This document shows, in pieces, positions 47,029 through 57,533 of a stretch of 64,000 nt of DNA. Below the pieces are notes generated by a model. It was not told where the DNA came from, searched no databases, and saw only the letters and a program-made list of their open reading frames with translations. Both the position numbers and the translations under genes were made by a program. Positions within the stretch are counted from its first letter, which is position 1. Every line of letters begins with the position of its first letter. The stretch is taken from assembly GCA_009761415.1 (NCBI GenBank), contig QUOL01000012.1:759001-823000 (forward strand), read 5' to 3'. The stretch comes from Sarcomyxa edulis (Eukaryota > Basidiomycota > Agaricomycetes > Agaricales > Mycenaceae).

Positions 47029-48230
47029 ATGGTTGCTATTCAAAGACGCCACAAAATAACTTCATCCTTGCCGGTTAAACTCGATCGGACGTCGACGTGC
47101 ACAGACAGAATTTGCACAATCTCACCATGCAAGTCTTTCAGACCTCCGGAGGGTCCACCCTCGGTAGAATACTTCCCAGACGAGGAATACCGTTTTCTCC
47201 AGGTGGAGAATAACCGCTTCAAGGTCGGTCGATAGTTTGTTGCCTTCTCGAATTGTGGTTCACCCGAAGACTCTAGGTTCATGCATCCATACTATCTCAG
47301 AACTCTTCAGTCTTCCGGAAGCTGTTCAGCTCGTCGCGTAATAATGGGACGACTCTTGAGGAGGCAGTCAAGTTGTCTGGGCATACCGTAGACCAATTCA
47401 AATCCCTACTGTTCGTGCTACACTCACAGTGAGTATTTCCCTCCATGTGTCAAGTTCGTATACTCAGCCTTCGCTCCAGTCCAGTACCGTCTTTCTCTCA
47501 AATGTCTCTGGTAGACCTCGTCGACATCGCAGAGCTCTCACACAGATATTGCTTCAAGTTGTTGCAGATCTGGTCTCTCGGCGCGCTCTATTTGATGTCC
47601 AATGACCCCACCTCCTCACTATCCAACGCGTCATCCGACATCCTGAAGCGCATCCTTGCATTAGCGGTAAGATGCAATCGAAACGATTTATCCCTCGCCG
47701 TTCAGACACGGTGGGCCATCCGGATCCATCTACATCAGCTTCCTCCCGCTCCAGCAATCGCCACCGCTGAAAATTGGTCCCTTCCGTTCTTACAAAGTCA
47801 CGGCTATTACGAGCAGCTCATGCTCATTCATCCATACATCACAAACCCTACTCGATTCTTTGATCCCTGTTCGGACCTAGGCTTGAGCGACGTTCAGTTC
47901 ATCCATGTGATGTCTGGATTCCATTCGTTATTGGCGTACTGGAACCGTCTCCGAGTCGATCCTCCTACCTTTGAGCGGTCGGAGAGATGCACGGAACATC
48001 CACGGTGTCTTGCAGTCTGGAAGCACAGATGGGGTGAGGCCGCAGAACGGCCGATAGACCGACCAGCAGCGGATGTATTGCGCAAGTTGAAGACCATGGA
48101 GAAAAGGTTGAGCACTGATCAAGTTTTGGGTGATTACATGTGGCCTGCCTGCAGGTTGAAAGCGTTTGAGGCATTGCGGAAGAAGAGTGGTGATCTCTCG
48201 AGGCATCTGCATCACCATTTTGATCTTTGA
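47029..48230 (+). CDS. BTB/POZ-domain protein 2
   Basis: Three exons, 47029..47223, 47277..47428, 47480..48230; 365 residues. The BTB core is split by introns at the same two places as in BTB 1: FKV|HASILSQNSSVFRKLF and LLFVLHSH|P. It continues with DIAELSHRYCFKLLQIWSLGALY and a helical C-terminal region (GLSDVQFIHVMSGFHSLLAYWNRLR ... CLAVWKHRW ... LGDYMWPACRLKAF) shared with BTB 1 and 3. It lacks the third and fourth introns of BTB 1, so it may have lost them. An N-terminal acidic strand pair (EYFPDEEYRFLQVENNRFKV) replaces the usual D-G-D-C-I strand. Probable adaptor or dimerisation protein; partners unknown. Confidence 0.8.
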
Positions 48231-48603
48231 CCGACCTATATGTTGATGGCCTTTACGATTTCACATACTTATATCTGTGATCTGAATGTACATACTACTA
48301 CTGTATTTCTACAATCACAAAACAACTATTGGAAGTCAGAACCCTCAAAGACGGCGGTCATTACGCCACAATGCGTATAGACATGAATCATCGTTTTCAT
48401 TCGTTGTTACAAAGCTACAGTTGGGCGTACAGGTCGTCGGATCATGAAGACGGAAAATATATATAAAAAGGATGCTCGGTGCTTGGAAGGAATGACAGGG
48501 TGAATGGGGGTATCGGCATGCAAGGTAATGGTAGTGTTCGTAAAAGCTCATGTGGGGTAAAGGGGGACTATGCAGGGAGTGAAACATTTGCTCGATAGCT
48601 GAA
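48231..48603. other. Intergenic between convergent genes
   Basis: 373 bases of 3' flank between BTB 2 (+) and the DUF2235 gene (-). No further gene. Confidence 0.5.
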
Positions 48604-50761
48604 TCACTCGACGTATCTCTCTGTGCCAGCGGTCCAGATGGCTTTAGGTTTGTACTTCAATGGAGCATCCGCAATGCGTTCTTTGACCGTGATATGGAAG
48701 TTCGGTTTCAAGTCTCGAATGAGGCGTCCTTTGCCAAGATGGAACCTGGAGAGAATGATGTCAGTATCATTCGAATCGGATGAAAGAGATGGGGAGGTAT
48801 TGACCCGAAGCTTTTATGCCAAGCCCCAGCCTCGTCCTGCCACGAGTAATCCATAGGAATGATCTCAAGAAGCCACCAAAGCGGAAGTATTTTGAGCTGG
48901 TCATGGAGGGGGGCGATGGCATCGGGTTGGTCAAGCTTCAACTCTTCACAGCCTGCAACGGTCGCTGTCCCAGGAGGGAAGGTGGTCTTCGGAACCAAAG
49001 CACGAGCAAGAGCGCCGTCTTCGAATTGAATTCCGCATTGCGAAGCCATGACTTGACGGACCATCCAGCGCAGTGTGATTTCGGACAGAGAAATCTCTAT
49101 ATCGTCCGCTACGGATCCACCTCCGATATCTGAATAAGTCGGAATCAATGATGTTCCATCTAGACAGACAAATATAACCATGAGTCTCACCAGTGTGGCA
49201 TCCTGAGAACCAGACCTCAAGCACGTCGGTGGGTTCTTCTTTGTCCTCTGGAGCTTTTGAAGGGACATTGCCGTTGATCTTGTGAGTCTTCGGACCAAAT
49301 ATATTGAAATTTTTGGGTAAGGGCGATATGAGCTTTCGCTTGTCGGATTTGACGGAAGCTTCAGAGGCAGGACTAAGGGGAGCAGCGGAGCTCGCATGTT
49401 CAGGATCAGCTCGGGCGGCGGCAGCGGTCGGGGCAGGACGATGATAGTGGTTCGGTCTGAATTTGACACGGTGCTATGGAAGGCGCAACGTTATCAACTA
49501 TGTGATAGGTAGTATTGACCAGAACTGACCTCGTCGAGAGATAACGCATGGCGAAATGTCTTGATAGCAGTATTGCTGTTCGTGAAGGGAAGGGTCCGTC
49601 CCATTACCACACCTACACTAGAGACCTTACGGAATGAAACGAACGGTGATTAAATTCCTACTATTGAGAAGATAGTAAACCTGTGTACCGTGTCCCTGTT
49701 GAACAAATATCTTGTCAGTGGTGGCTATATGCGCGGTGACAACAAGAAAAACTCACCAAACGCCCACGAACTCGACCTTGACATCTTGAGAGAAAGTACG
49801 CTTGAAACCAGCACTCAATTCTATACCAGTCTTGTCTTCACGAGTGTAGAGTTTGTATGCAAATGCGATCTGCTCGAAGTTATCGCGGGGGAGAAGTCCG
49901 ACCTAGGAGATCAAAATGATCAGGACCAAGCTGATTGTTGATGATGAGGCAGCTTTGAAGAAGACCTTGTAGAGCATGCCGCCGAGAGCTCGGGCAGTGT
50001 ATGCGCCTGTACGTGACGAAAACAATTAGAGTGGCAAACGGAGTTAGCGTAGCGTACGCGCCTCTGGAGAAACCTGAACGAGAAAAATCAAGTAAAGATC
50101 AGTCTCGGTGAAACATTAATGAGAGGCGCACCGAAGAGACATATTTTATCTCCGACCTATGAGAAATGAATAATTTCATCTGATTATCAACTGCTGAAAC
50201 GCACTCGATAGTTTTGCATCAAGAACTGATAACCTGACTAAAATTGGGTCAATGAAATCAGGTAGATATAGAAGAAGCTCCAACCTCCCATGACATGCTC
50301 ATCCAAGTACCTAAAAAAATATAGTAAGACTCAAGTTGAGTCGATACTTTGACTGCAACTTACCAGGCCACTGCTTCGTCCAGAATCTTAGCCCACCATT
50401 GAAATAGAGGAGTCACGACGCCCGGTTTGAAGAATGTACCTATACCGGGCTATATTTGGCCAATAAGCGCGTTCCTAGGAACGTGCGCGGTGTTTGAGAC
50501 GTACTTGGTAGTAGCAAAGTTGTTCGTTGCAATCGTCCTTCTTGAGCAACGAGAAGAATTTGACTACGTTCGTGTTCTGCGGAGCCAAATGCTTGTCAGA
50601 GACGGACGAGCAGTCCGAGCAAGTTTGCAAAAACGCGGGTGCAAAAGAGAGAGAATTACATTTCCGTCAAACTCGTTGGTAGTGCCGTCAAAACAGAGAA
50701 CAAGAGTTTTAGGCTTGCTATCAGCAGAGTCTGCCCCACAGTTTGACGAGGAGGAGGACAT
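48604..50761 (-). CDS. DUF2235 alpha/beta hydrolase-like protein
   Basis: Fourteen exons: 50761..50660, 50576..50505, 50449..50364, 50310..50285, 50233..50205, 50156..50132, 50073..50062, 50006..49966, 49902..49757, 49695..49689, 49625..49530, 49473..49191, 49129..48805, 48745..48604; 463 residues. Visible: LVLCFDGTTNEFDGNNTNVVKFF, GIGTFFKP, DEHVMGGYQFLMQNY, the nucleophile elbow FGFSRGAYTAR (Ser116), VEFVGVWDTVSSVG, HALSLDE, WFSGCHTDIGGG, and WQDEAGAWHKSFG near the end. This is PF09994, whose bacterial members include Tle1-type phospholipase effectors; fungal members are intracellular and uncharacterised. No signal peptide or membrane helix. The Ser elbow is encoded by a 12-nt exon followed by a likely GC-AG intron, and Asp-Thr of VWDT by a 7-nt exon. 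Confidence 0.88.
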
Positions 50762-51514
50762 GATGGTGGTAGAGGGCAGAAAGCACAGACGCGTTGTTAT
50801 TTTTTCCCCAAAACAGAGTTCCCAACTTTATAGAAGGTGCAAGAGCGGCTTCCCACCAAAAGTATACCAAGCCATTCCATGCTTGGAGCGGGCGCGTAAG
50901 GACACTCAATATACAGCAGACTGAAGAAGCTGTGATGCTGTCATGGGATGAAGTTGGCATGGTCATCCACACATGTCGACGCCCGTGGTAAACCTATCAA
51001 GTCGGATCTAATGTGCTGCCAGGACTGAAGATACACAAAGCGGAAGGAAGTCATAGCCTGGCGTTCACGGTTTACAACAAGAAAAGAACGAGTCATTCAA
51101 GTAGCAGCAAGTAGCAGCCTAGCAATGCGGAACAGAGCCAATTCGAGCCAGTGTGGGGAACAGCCCAAGAAAATGCATCGATCGTCCACTTGGCGCCTAA
51201 ACGGAGATAAACTTAGGGTAAATCTAGCTCAGAGTCTTTCACGTTGTTCGGTTGATCTCACGGATGTGGAGAACGTTGATATTGACGGAACAAACTACGT
51301 AGCATACTTCACATGCGCCGAGTTGACCAGTCAGAGAAGCAACGTTTCTGCAAGCGATGTATATAATCCTGGTTTCCAGTAACATCGCGCCAATACTCGC
51401 CGCTGGACCTAATTGAGGTTGCTGAGAGAGCCTCTTGTCGCTCCAACAGGTTCCCTGCTTCGAGAAATCGGTCTTGTCCACCTGTAGACCATCCTGTGAG
51501 CAATCTAGGATTTC
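50762..51514. other. Intergenic, same-strand genes
   Basis: 753 bases: promoter of the DUF2235 gene and 3' side of BTB 3. The frames here have no recognisable content. Confidence 0.45.
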
Positions 51515-53569
51515 CTAGAAACCGACATCAAAATATCCGTCTAGCTCATCCTCGACTTCTTTGAGGGTGTCCGCAATCGCCTTCTTCGCCCTGGCTCGAC
51601 AGTCGTGGTGCATATAACTTGCAGTCCCCCACTTCTCATACTCTCTGTTAACTGCCTTCAATCTCCCGATTATGTCTGCTAGCCCCAATCCTAGACCGGC
51701 TCCTGCCACTATCCCGTTCCCGTTCCCCCCACCCCCTGTCCCACCGAAGTACATCCCGAGATTGGCAGCACTCGGTGCCCCACATCCGACCCAGTCCCGA
51801 GTCCCGTCCCTCCAAAAGTCACCCCAACTCTGCTGGCACCCCCTCTGGTTCTGATTCCACGTGACACCACAGCTCGGCGCATGCTCGAATGTAGGAGGAT
51901 TATTACGAAAGTTCTCCCAAGTCTTCGTGAGGCGATAGTATCCAGTCAGAAGTCGCAGACGCTGATGGGGTGTCGTAGACGCGAGAACAGCTGATGTATT
52001 CGTCGACGGCGAATCAGATTCCCCGTGAGCGTCTTGTTCGTTTCGCGACCCACTGACGCTGACGACATCACCCTTCATCAAAACTTCCAAATATGCAAGC
52101 CCACGGAGAGCCTTAAGAGTCTTGGAAGGGCCACCCACGGAAATCAGTTCGTCACTCAGTTGCATCGCCAGAAACGCGTAACCCAACGGAGTCAATCCTC
52201 CTCTGAGATCGTATCGTGCCGAACTAGAACTCACAGCGGTCGTAATGCTTGACTGTGTCGAGCTCATGAGACCTTTCAACAAGCCGATCATAGTATCGAG
52301 CAATGGGTCATGCTCGCAGGTGTAGGCTAGTCGGATTAAACGACTCAACTGGTCTGGGTGGGTTGGTGACGACGGAGAAGGAGGAGAAGGAGTCGCAACG
52401 GGTGTTGGTGTGGTCGCAACCATTGGAAGTGGACCCGGATAGGCAGCGGTCATTGTTGGTTGGAAGGCATATGGATTATGTTGTGGGGCACCACCTGTCA
52501 TCCCGAAAAGATATGCGTGATTGAGTTGCTGTGGATGAGTCGGGACGATGTTAATGGGTGGAGTGGTTGGAGCTGAGGGTGTCTTCAAGTTACAGGTGCG
52601 AGCGACGTATTCCTGAATTGCATCGAGGGCCCTGTGACAACAATATAAGATATTAGACGCGTAGATAACGAACATCACGGGACAAACCATGTTTCGATAG
52701 ATTTGAATGAATATTTGTTCGATATACGAGTGATATCGATGAGTTGAGTCAAGTCTGCATCCGGGGAGTAAGCTACTCGGAGTTCGGTGGGTCTATTACG
52801 GGTTCAATGAATACGAGATATGTACGAAGAATCAGTGGACGCCATCGTACAAAGCATATAAGACCCATAAGAAGTGTCGGAATTCGGCGACAGTATCCCC
52901 AGACAAGACGATGGGATTTTCGTCGGAACCGCCTTCGGCCTCGGAACTTCCTTGGGGTAGAGTGAACATCGTGCTGAACGACGAGGAATCTTTAGATAGA
53001 ACAGATCGATGAACCTAAAATGCATGTTAACTACTAGGATGCTGAGATGTCAATGATGAACTCACATTAAACAAGGTATCCTCGATTAGAAGAACACAGC
53101 TGCCATCCTCCATATAATATGTAGGATCTCTCTCATATGTCCTTTTTCTCTTCAGCCTGGTTGTAAGCGATTTCTGGACAGACTGGTCATCGTCGCGCTG
53201 CTGCATCTCCTTTGGACTTTCTGACAAGACTGTAGAGGGTGATGATATAGGTGATCCTTCTAAATCTGACTCAGAGGAAGCTCCGTCCGGGCGAGAACTA
53301 TAATCGAATAGATCGGAAATATGGTCAGCGCCCGCAGATGAAGCATGCTGTCCATGTCGACTAGTAGCATCAGTGTCAGGGCCTGTGGCGCTGTCGTATT
53401 CGTCTCCATCGTAGTATCTAGCTCGCTTTCTTAAAGGGAGACGCAATTCCAAGTCCTGAGTGCCAGCCTGAGATCCCGAACTAGCAGAGTTGGTCCTAGA
53501 TGTCGAGCCCGATGAAAATTGGAAAGAAAATTGATCTTTTAGTGACATGAGATAGCAGTCGACAGTCAA
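51515..53569 (-). CDS. BTB/POZ-domain protein 3
   Basis: Four exons: 53569..53066, 53014..52851, 52792..52688, 52631..51515; 629 residues, the longest of the three BTB genes. Residues 1-150 are Ser/Asp-rich and disordered with an RKRAR-type basic patch. The BTB core runs YYMEDGSCVLLIEDTLFNV|HRSVLSKDSSSFSTMFTL, NPIVLSGDTVAEFRHFLWVLYAL and DLTQLIDITRISNKYSFKSIETWALDAI. The C-terminal half is extended by Pro/Thr-rich and Gly-rich inserts but keeps the family helices (RLRLLTGYYRLTKTWENFR, CQQSWGDFW). Intron positions in the BTB core match BTB 1, showing common descent. A later start at 53548 is possible. Adaptor role inferred only. Confidence 0.82.
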
Positions 53570-53743
53570 GCTGTATGTAGTGTGAGAACAAGAGGCGCGA
53601 GATCTGAAAAAGAAATTGACTCTTGATAAAGGCTAGATCCGACTATGCATGTTATCGCGCTAAGAATGTCGATTCAAATTCCACACCCCACCCTGATACG
53701 TGGACGACCTCCACAGCCTACAGGAGGATAGGCTAAGTGTACC

Positions 53744-55028
53744 ATGCCGTTCGGGACCATCACTTTGAACGATGGCAACAAACTGCCTACCATCGCGTAT
53801 GGCAGTGGCAGCGTCAATAAAGGCACCGACATGAGTGCCTTGGTCGAGCTGGCTCTAGAGACCGGGTTCTCACATATAGATACGGCTGCTGGTGAGCTAG
53901 AAACTCGTGCTGCAAGTACTCCAGTGCTTAAGACTTGACAGCATACCAGAATGAAGAGAGCGTAGGACAGGGTCTGCGAGAAAGTGGCCTCAATCGCTCG
54001 GACGTATTTGTGACCACAAAATATGCCAGTGGAGACGTTGACCACTCTGTTCGTACGAGTCTATCAAGGGTATATTTACATCTTGATTCACTTGTAAATT
54101 CTGGACTGACATTAGTAAAGCTCGGTCTCCAACAATTAGACCTGTATCTTATTCATAACCCGCGATTGTTCACCGAACCGATTGAAGCCGTCTGGAAGAA
54201 GTTTGAAAAACTCAAGGAGGATGGGCTATCAAGGTGGGTCCTAGATGTGATACCATCGTCGTATATTGGTTGACCTGTACCAGGAGTATCGGTGTCAGTA
54301 ACTTTACTCTGGATCAGCTCCAGTCTCTTTCGAAAACTGCCACCATAAAACCAGCAGTAAACCAGGTGAGTAGATTCCGAAGAACTCTCCTAAATCATCC
54401 TGAGCACTCGCGTTTCGCAGATCGAGTTACATCCTTACAATTATGCCCAGCACAAGCTACTTCTCGAATACTGTGCGAAGGAAGGCATCGTGATAGAAGC
54501 TTATAGCAGTCTCACGTATGTACAATGCTGCTCTTGCTCTGTCCTAGAAGTGTAATTGATCTTTCTGAATAGGCCTTTAACGAAAGCTCCTGGTGGGCCA
54601 GTCGATGCACCCGTCGCTGCGGCCGCGAGACGGCTGGGTATAGAGCCTAGCCAAGTCATCTTGAGCTGGGTTCGCAGCAAAGGGGCCGTCATAGTCACGT
54701 AGGCTGCAGGGTCAACACTTGTCTGATACGCTAATCAACCTTCCTTCCCCAGAACAAGCTCGAGTAAACTGCACATGGAACAATACCTAGCCGTGGCCGA
54801 TTTTCGTAAGTCTCTGCGGCTTACTCTACGTCCATCTGATTCGATCGCATCTGCCCCTCTACAGCACCACTCACTTTCGCGGAAATAACTGCGATTGACC
54901 AAGCAGGGGCTAAAGGTCCTCCTTCAATTTTACGGAAATCCCAGCTTCCCGCAAATATATATCTTGGTCTGTTATACCTCTCCGGTTTTATCTTGGTCGT
55001 ATATCGTCTCTACGGATTCTGGAATTGA
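53744..55028 (+). CDS. Aldo-keto reductase 1 with hydrophobic C-terminal tail
   Basis: Eight exons: 53744..53891, 53942..54069, 54121..54233, 54284..54365, 54421..54515, 54573..54698, 54753..54805, 54865..55028; 302 residues. NAD(P)H-dependent reductase of the (alpha/beta)8 AKR superfamily. Catalytic tetrad positions are visible: Asp in FSHIDTAA, Tyr in AYQNEESVG, Lys in FVTTKYA, His in LYLIHNP. Cofactor side: SIGVSNF, QVILSWV. After the barrel (FAEITAIDQAGAKGPPS) a tail with LGLLYLSGFILVVYRLYGFW follows, a single hydrophobic segment at the very C-terminus that would make a tail-anchored protein. Substrate not determinable. Tandem duplicate of the gene at 55321; the first seven exons have identical lengths in the two genes. 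Confidence 0.88.
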
Positions 55029-55320
55029 GAGCGATAGCAGAGCCATGCTTGCCATTTATGTAGACGCAGATAGCATATGTGACATGCATATCTGAATCCT
55101 GAAGCGTATTTGAAGTGTACATCGCGCGTAAACTTAAAAGTAGATGGAAGAACGCAAATATCGTATCTGGCCTGGATGAGCGCAAAGGGGCCGTCATCTG
55201 CCGCCATGCGTGTCGTCAAATTGTCCTTCCATGGCGCGCTGGTATCATCCTATTTATTCCCTTCTACCCACAGCCCAACGCTTATCCGTAGCCTAGAAAT
55301 CCACCCTTAGACTTTTCAAG

Positions 55321-56640
55321 ATGCCTTTCGGAACTGTTACATTGAACGATGGTAACGAATTACCGACCATAGCGTTCGGGACGGGGAGTGCCCTGTTCAG
55401 ACGTGACGCGACCGCGTATGTTGAGCAGGCCATTGAGACTGGCTTCTCGCACATTGATACCGCTGCTGGTAAGCTCACACTGCCCCATGCACCAGTCTTC
55501 TTCGATAACGACTTATCTGAATTATGATAAGTGTACAGCAACGAAGAGAGCGTGGGGAAAGCCTTGAAAGAGAGCGGTTTGGATCGGTCGAGCTTGTATG
55601 TCACTACGAAATACTTTAAGGGAAATATCCAGGAGGCTGTCAGGGAAAGTCTACACAAGGTGCATATGCCGCATTCGATGACAACATTTCGTAATCTAAC
55701 ATCTCGATTAAGCTCGGTCTCAAACATGTTGACTTGTATCTTATCCATTTTCCGACAGCCATTGGAAAAGATGTTGAAGGAGGGTGGAAAGAATTCGAGA
55801 AAATCAAGGAAGACGGCTTGGCGAAGTAATTATGTTTTCTCCGAGCAGCTCCAGCAAATTTCTGACGACAATAATGTACAGGAGCATTGGTGTCAGTAAC
55901 TTCACCTTGGAGCAACTTCAAACCATCGTGAAGACTGCCAAGATCAAACCCGCTGTTAATCAGGTCAGTATCCGTACTTTCAATTCCCTGTTGCAATCAA
56001 GGCCTACAACACGACGACGTAGATCCGCTTCCATCCTTACAACTACGCGGAGCATAAATCTCTCCTCGAATATTCTGCTAAGCACGGCATCGTAACCGAG
56101 GCTTACAGTAGTCTCACGTGTGTATTTATTATCAACATCTGCTTCAAAGAAACATATTGACGTCTTGTTCAGCCCGATAACCAAGACTCCGGGTGGTCCA
56201 GTTGATGCACCGATTGCCGCCGCCGCCAAACGACTAGGTGCTCAACCTAGTCAAGTCATTCTCAGCTGGGTCAGGAGTAAAGGCGTTGCTATTGTTACGT
56301 ACGCGCTTTTTTATGGAATGATAATTATTTTTGCTTATGAGGTATTGCAGCACAAGCTCGACAAAGGCGCATCTTCAGGAATACCTTGCTGTTGCTGATC
56401 TCCGTAAATCTACTTTCTTCTCTGGATACTTATCGGTTATCTAATTACGCGTTTGCAGCTCCCCTCACTCCTGAAGAAATTGCAGCCATCGATGAAGCAG
56501 GAGCGAAGGGTCCGCCCTCTGCCCTCAAGACCAAGATCCACAAGGCATGTGCGGCCGGAGTACCTTTGGTAATATTGGTTTACCTTATATTTGGGCTAGG
56601 GTACGGAATCCCGAGAGTGAAGAGTGTATTTGGGTGGTAG
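55321..56640 (+). CDS. Aldo-keto reductase 2 with hydrophobic C-terminal tail
   Basis: Eight exons: 55321..55468, 55532..55659, 55713..55825, 55882..55963, 56023..56117, 56173..56298, 56351..56403, 56459..56640; 308 residues. Same layout as AKR 1: FSHIDTAA, VYSNEESVG, YVTTKYF, LYLIHFP, SIGVSNF, FHPYNYAEH, QVILSWV, PLTPEEIAAIDEAGAKGPPS. The C-terminal hydrophobic segment differs in sequence (VPLVILVYLIFGLGYG) yet has the same length and place, so selection seems to keep a membrane tail rather than a given sequence. Lies 292 nt downstream of AKR 1 on the same strand. Likely bound to the ER or outer mitochondrial membrane, catalytic domain facing the cytosol (inference). Confidence 0.88.
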
Positions 56641-56812
56641 GGGTTGTGTTCCGCCTGCGTATTTGAGTATTCAAGTTGTATTCCGAAATTTTGTGTAACG
56701 CGAGTTATCACGCGGTGAATGCTGTTATAAATATACGTCAGGCAGTCACCGATGCACCGAGGGCTAGCACATTGAAGATGCAGACCAGTAACGCGTCCGT
56801 CTGTCGTAATCA

Positions 56813-56892
56813 CAGCTAACAAGGAATCGATAGACTCGTTTTTGCGAAATTCCGCTCAGGAACTTTGTTTACGATAGGGTAGGGTACAAATA
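56813..56892 (+). repeat. Left inverted arm of the MITE
   Basis: Pairs with 57107..57186; five mismatches in 80 positions. Confidence 0.85.
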
Positions 56893-57106
56893 GACAACTC
56901 CATTCGGGCTTCTCAGAGAATGACTCAAGCTCAGCAACTCGGAGGAGAACTTTGGTGCAAAGCATCAGGATAGCTCATGTTATGCTTGGATAAGATATGT
57001 GCACTGTCAAGAGTAGGTACGGACGGCTGGGTATGCCAGAAATTGCTGCTGCACTCCTCTCGGGACAGATCAGGACAGATCGATCTGCCCAAAAATGGTC
57101 TAGTTT

Positions 57107-57186
57107 TATTTGTACCCCACCCTATCGTAAACAAAGTTGCTGAGTGGAATTTCGTGAAAACGAGTCTATCGATTCCTTGTTAGCTG
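57107..57186 (-). repeat. Right inverted arm of the MITE
   Basis: Reverse complement of 56813..56892 with five mismatches. Confidence 0.85.
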
Positions 57187-57533
57187 CAAACCGCGCCAAT
57201 AATTTACGTCGCGTCGATAAATCACGCGTCTGCCCAGGCTGTGTGGAATGTTTGGCATTGTCCATCGAAGCAAACAGCCGCTTTCCCACACTGGGATATT
57301 CCAAGTCGGCAACAAATGCAGCTGCCTTGCAGGTGATTCATGTAAGTATATCTCGTCTGGTAGACAACTAATCCAAGATATCTTCTGCGTAATGGGAAGA
57401 CTATGAGATGGAGGCTCAGAAGAAGTACTCAGTACTACGCTGAGGAACAAGAGCTGAAATAATAGCCTCGGATCATTCAGAGTGAACATCATCCAGCTCC
57501 TCCAACTACTCCATTCCGATTGTCATATCTAGT

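Larger units (their letters stand above)
56813..57186. mobile_element. MITE-like element with 80-bp terminal inverted repeats
   Basis: The 80 bases 56813..56892 and the reverse complement of 57107..57186 agree at 75 of 80 positions. Both arms begin CAGCTAACAAGGAATCGATA and end GGTACAAATA. Total length is 374 bp with a 214-bp centre that has no coding capacity. Long inverted arms, small size and absence of a gene fit a non-autonomous DNA transposon (MITE). No clear target-site duplication could be fixed: the flanks are ...AATCA and CAAAC.... Family not assignable by eye. Confidence 0.8.
56641..57533. other. Intergenic between convergent AKR 2 and ORC6
   Basis: 893 bases. The central part is the MITE-like element at 56813..57186; the rest is 3' flank. 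No gene. Confidence 0.6.

Noticed and set aside
48604..50761. DUF2235 gene as a bacterial effector gained by transfer
   Set aside because: It has 13 spliceosomal introns and the family is widespread in basidiomycetes; no sign of recent transfer.
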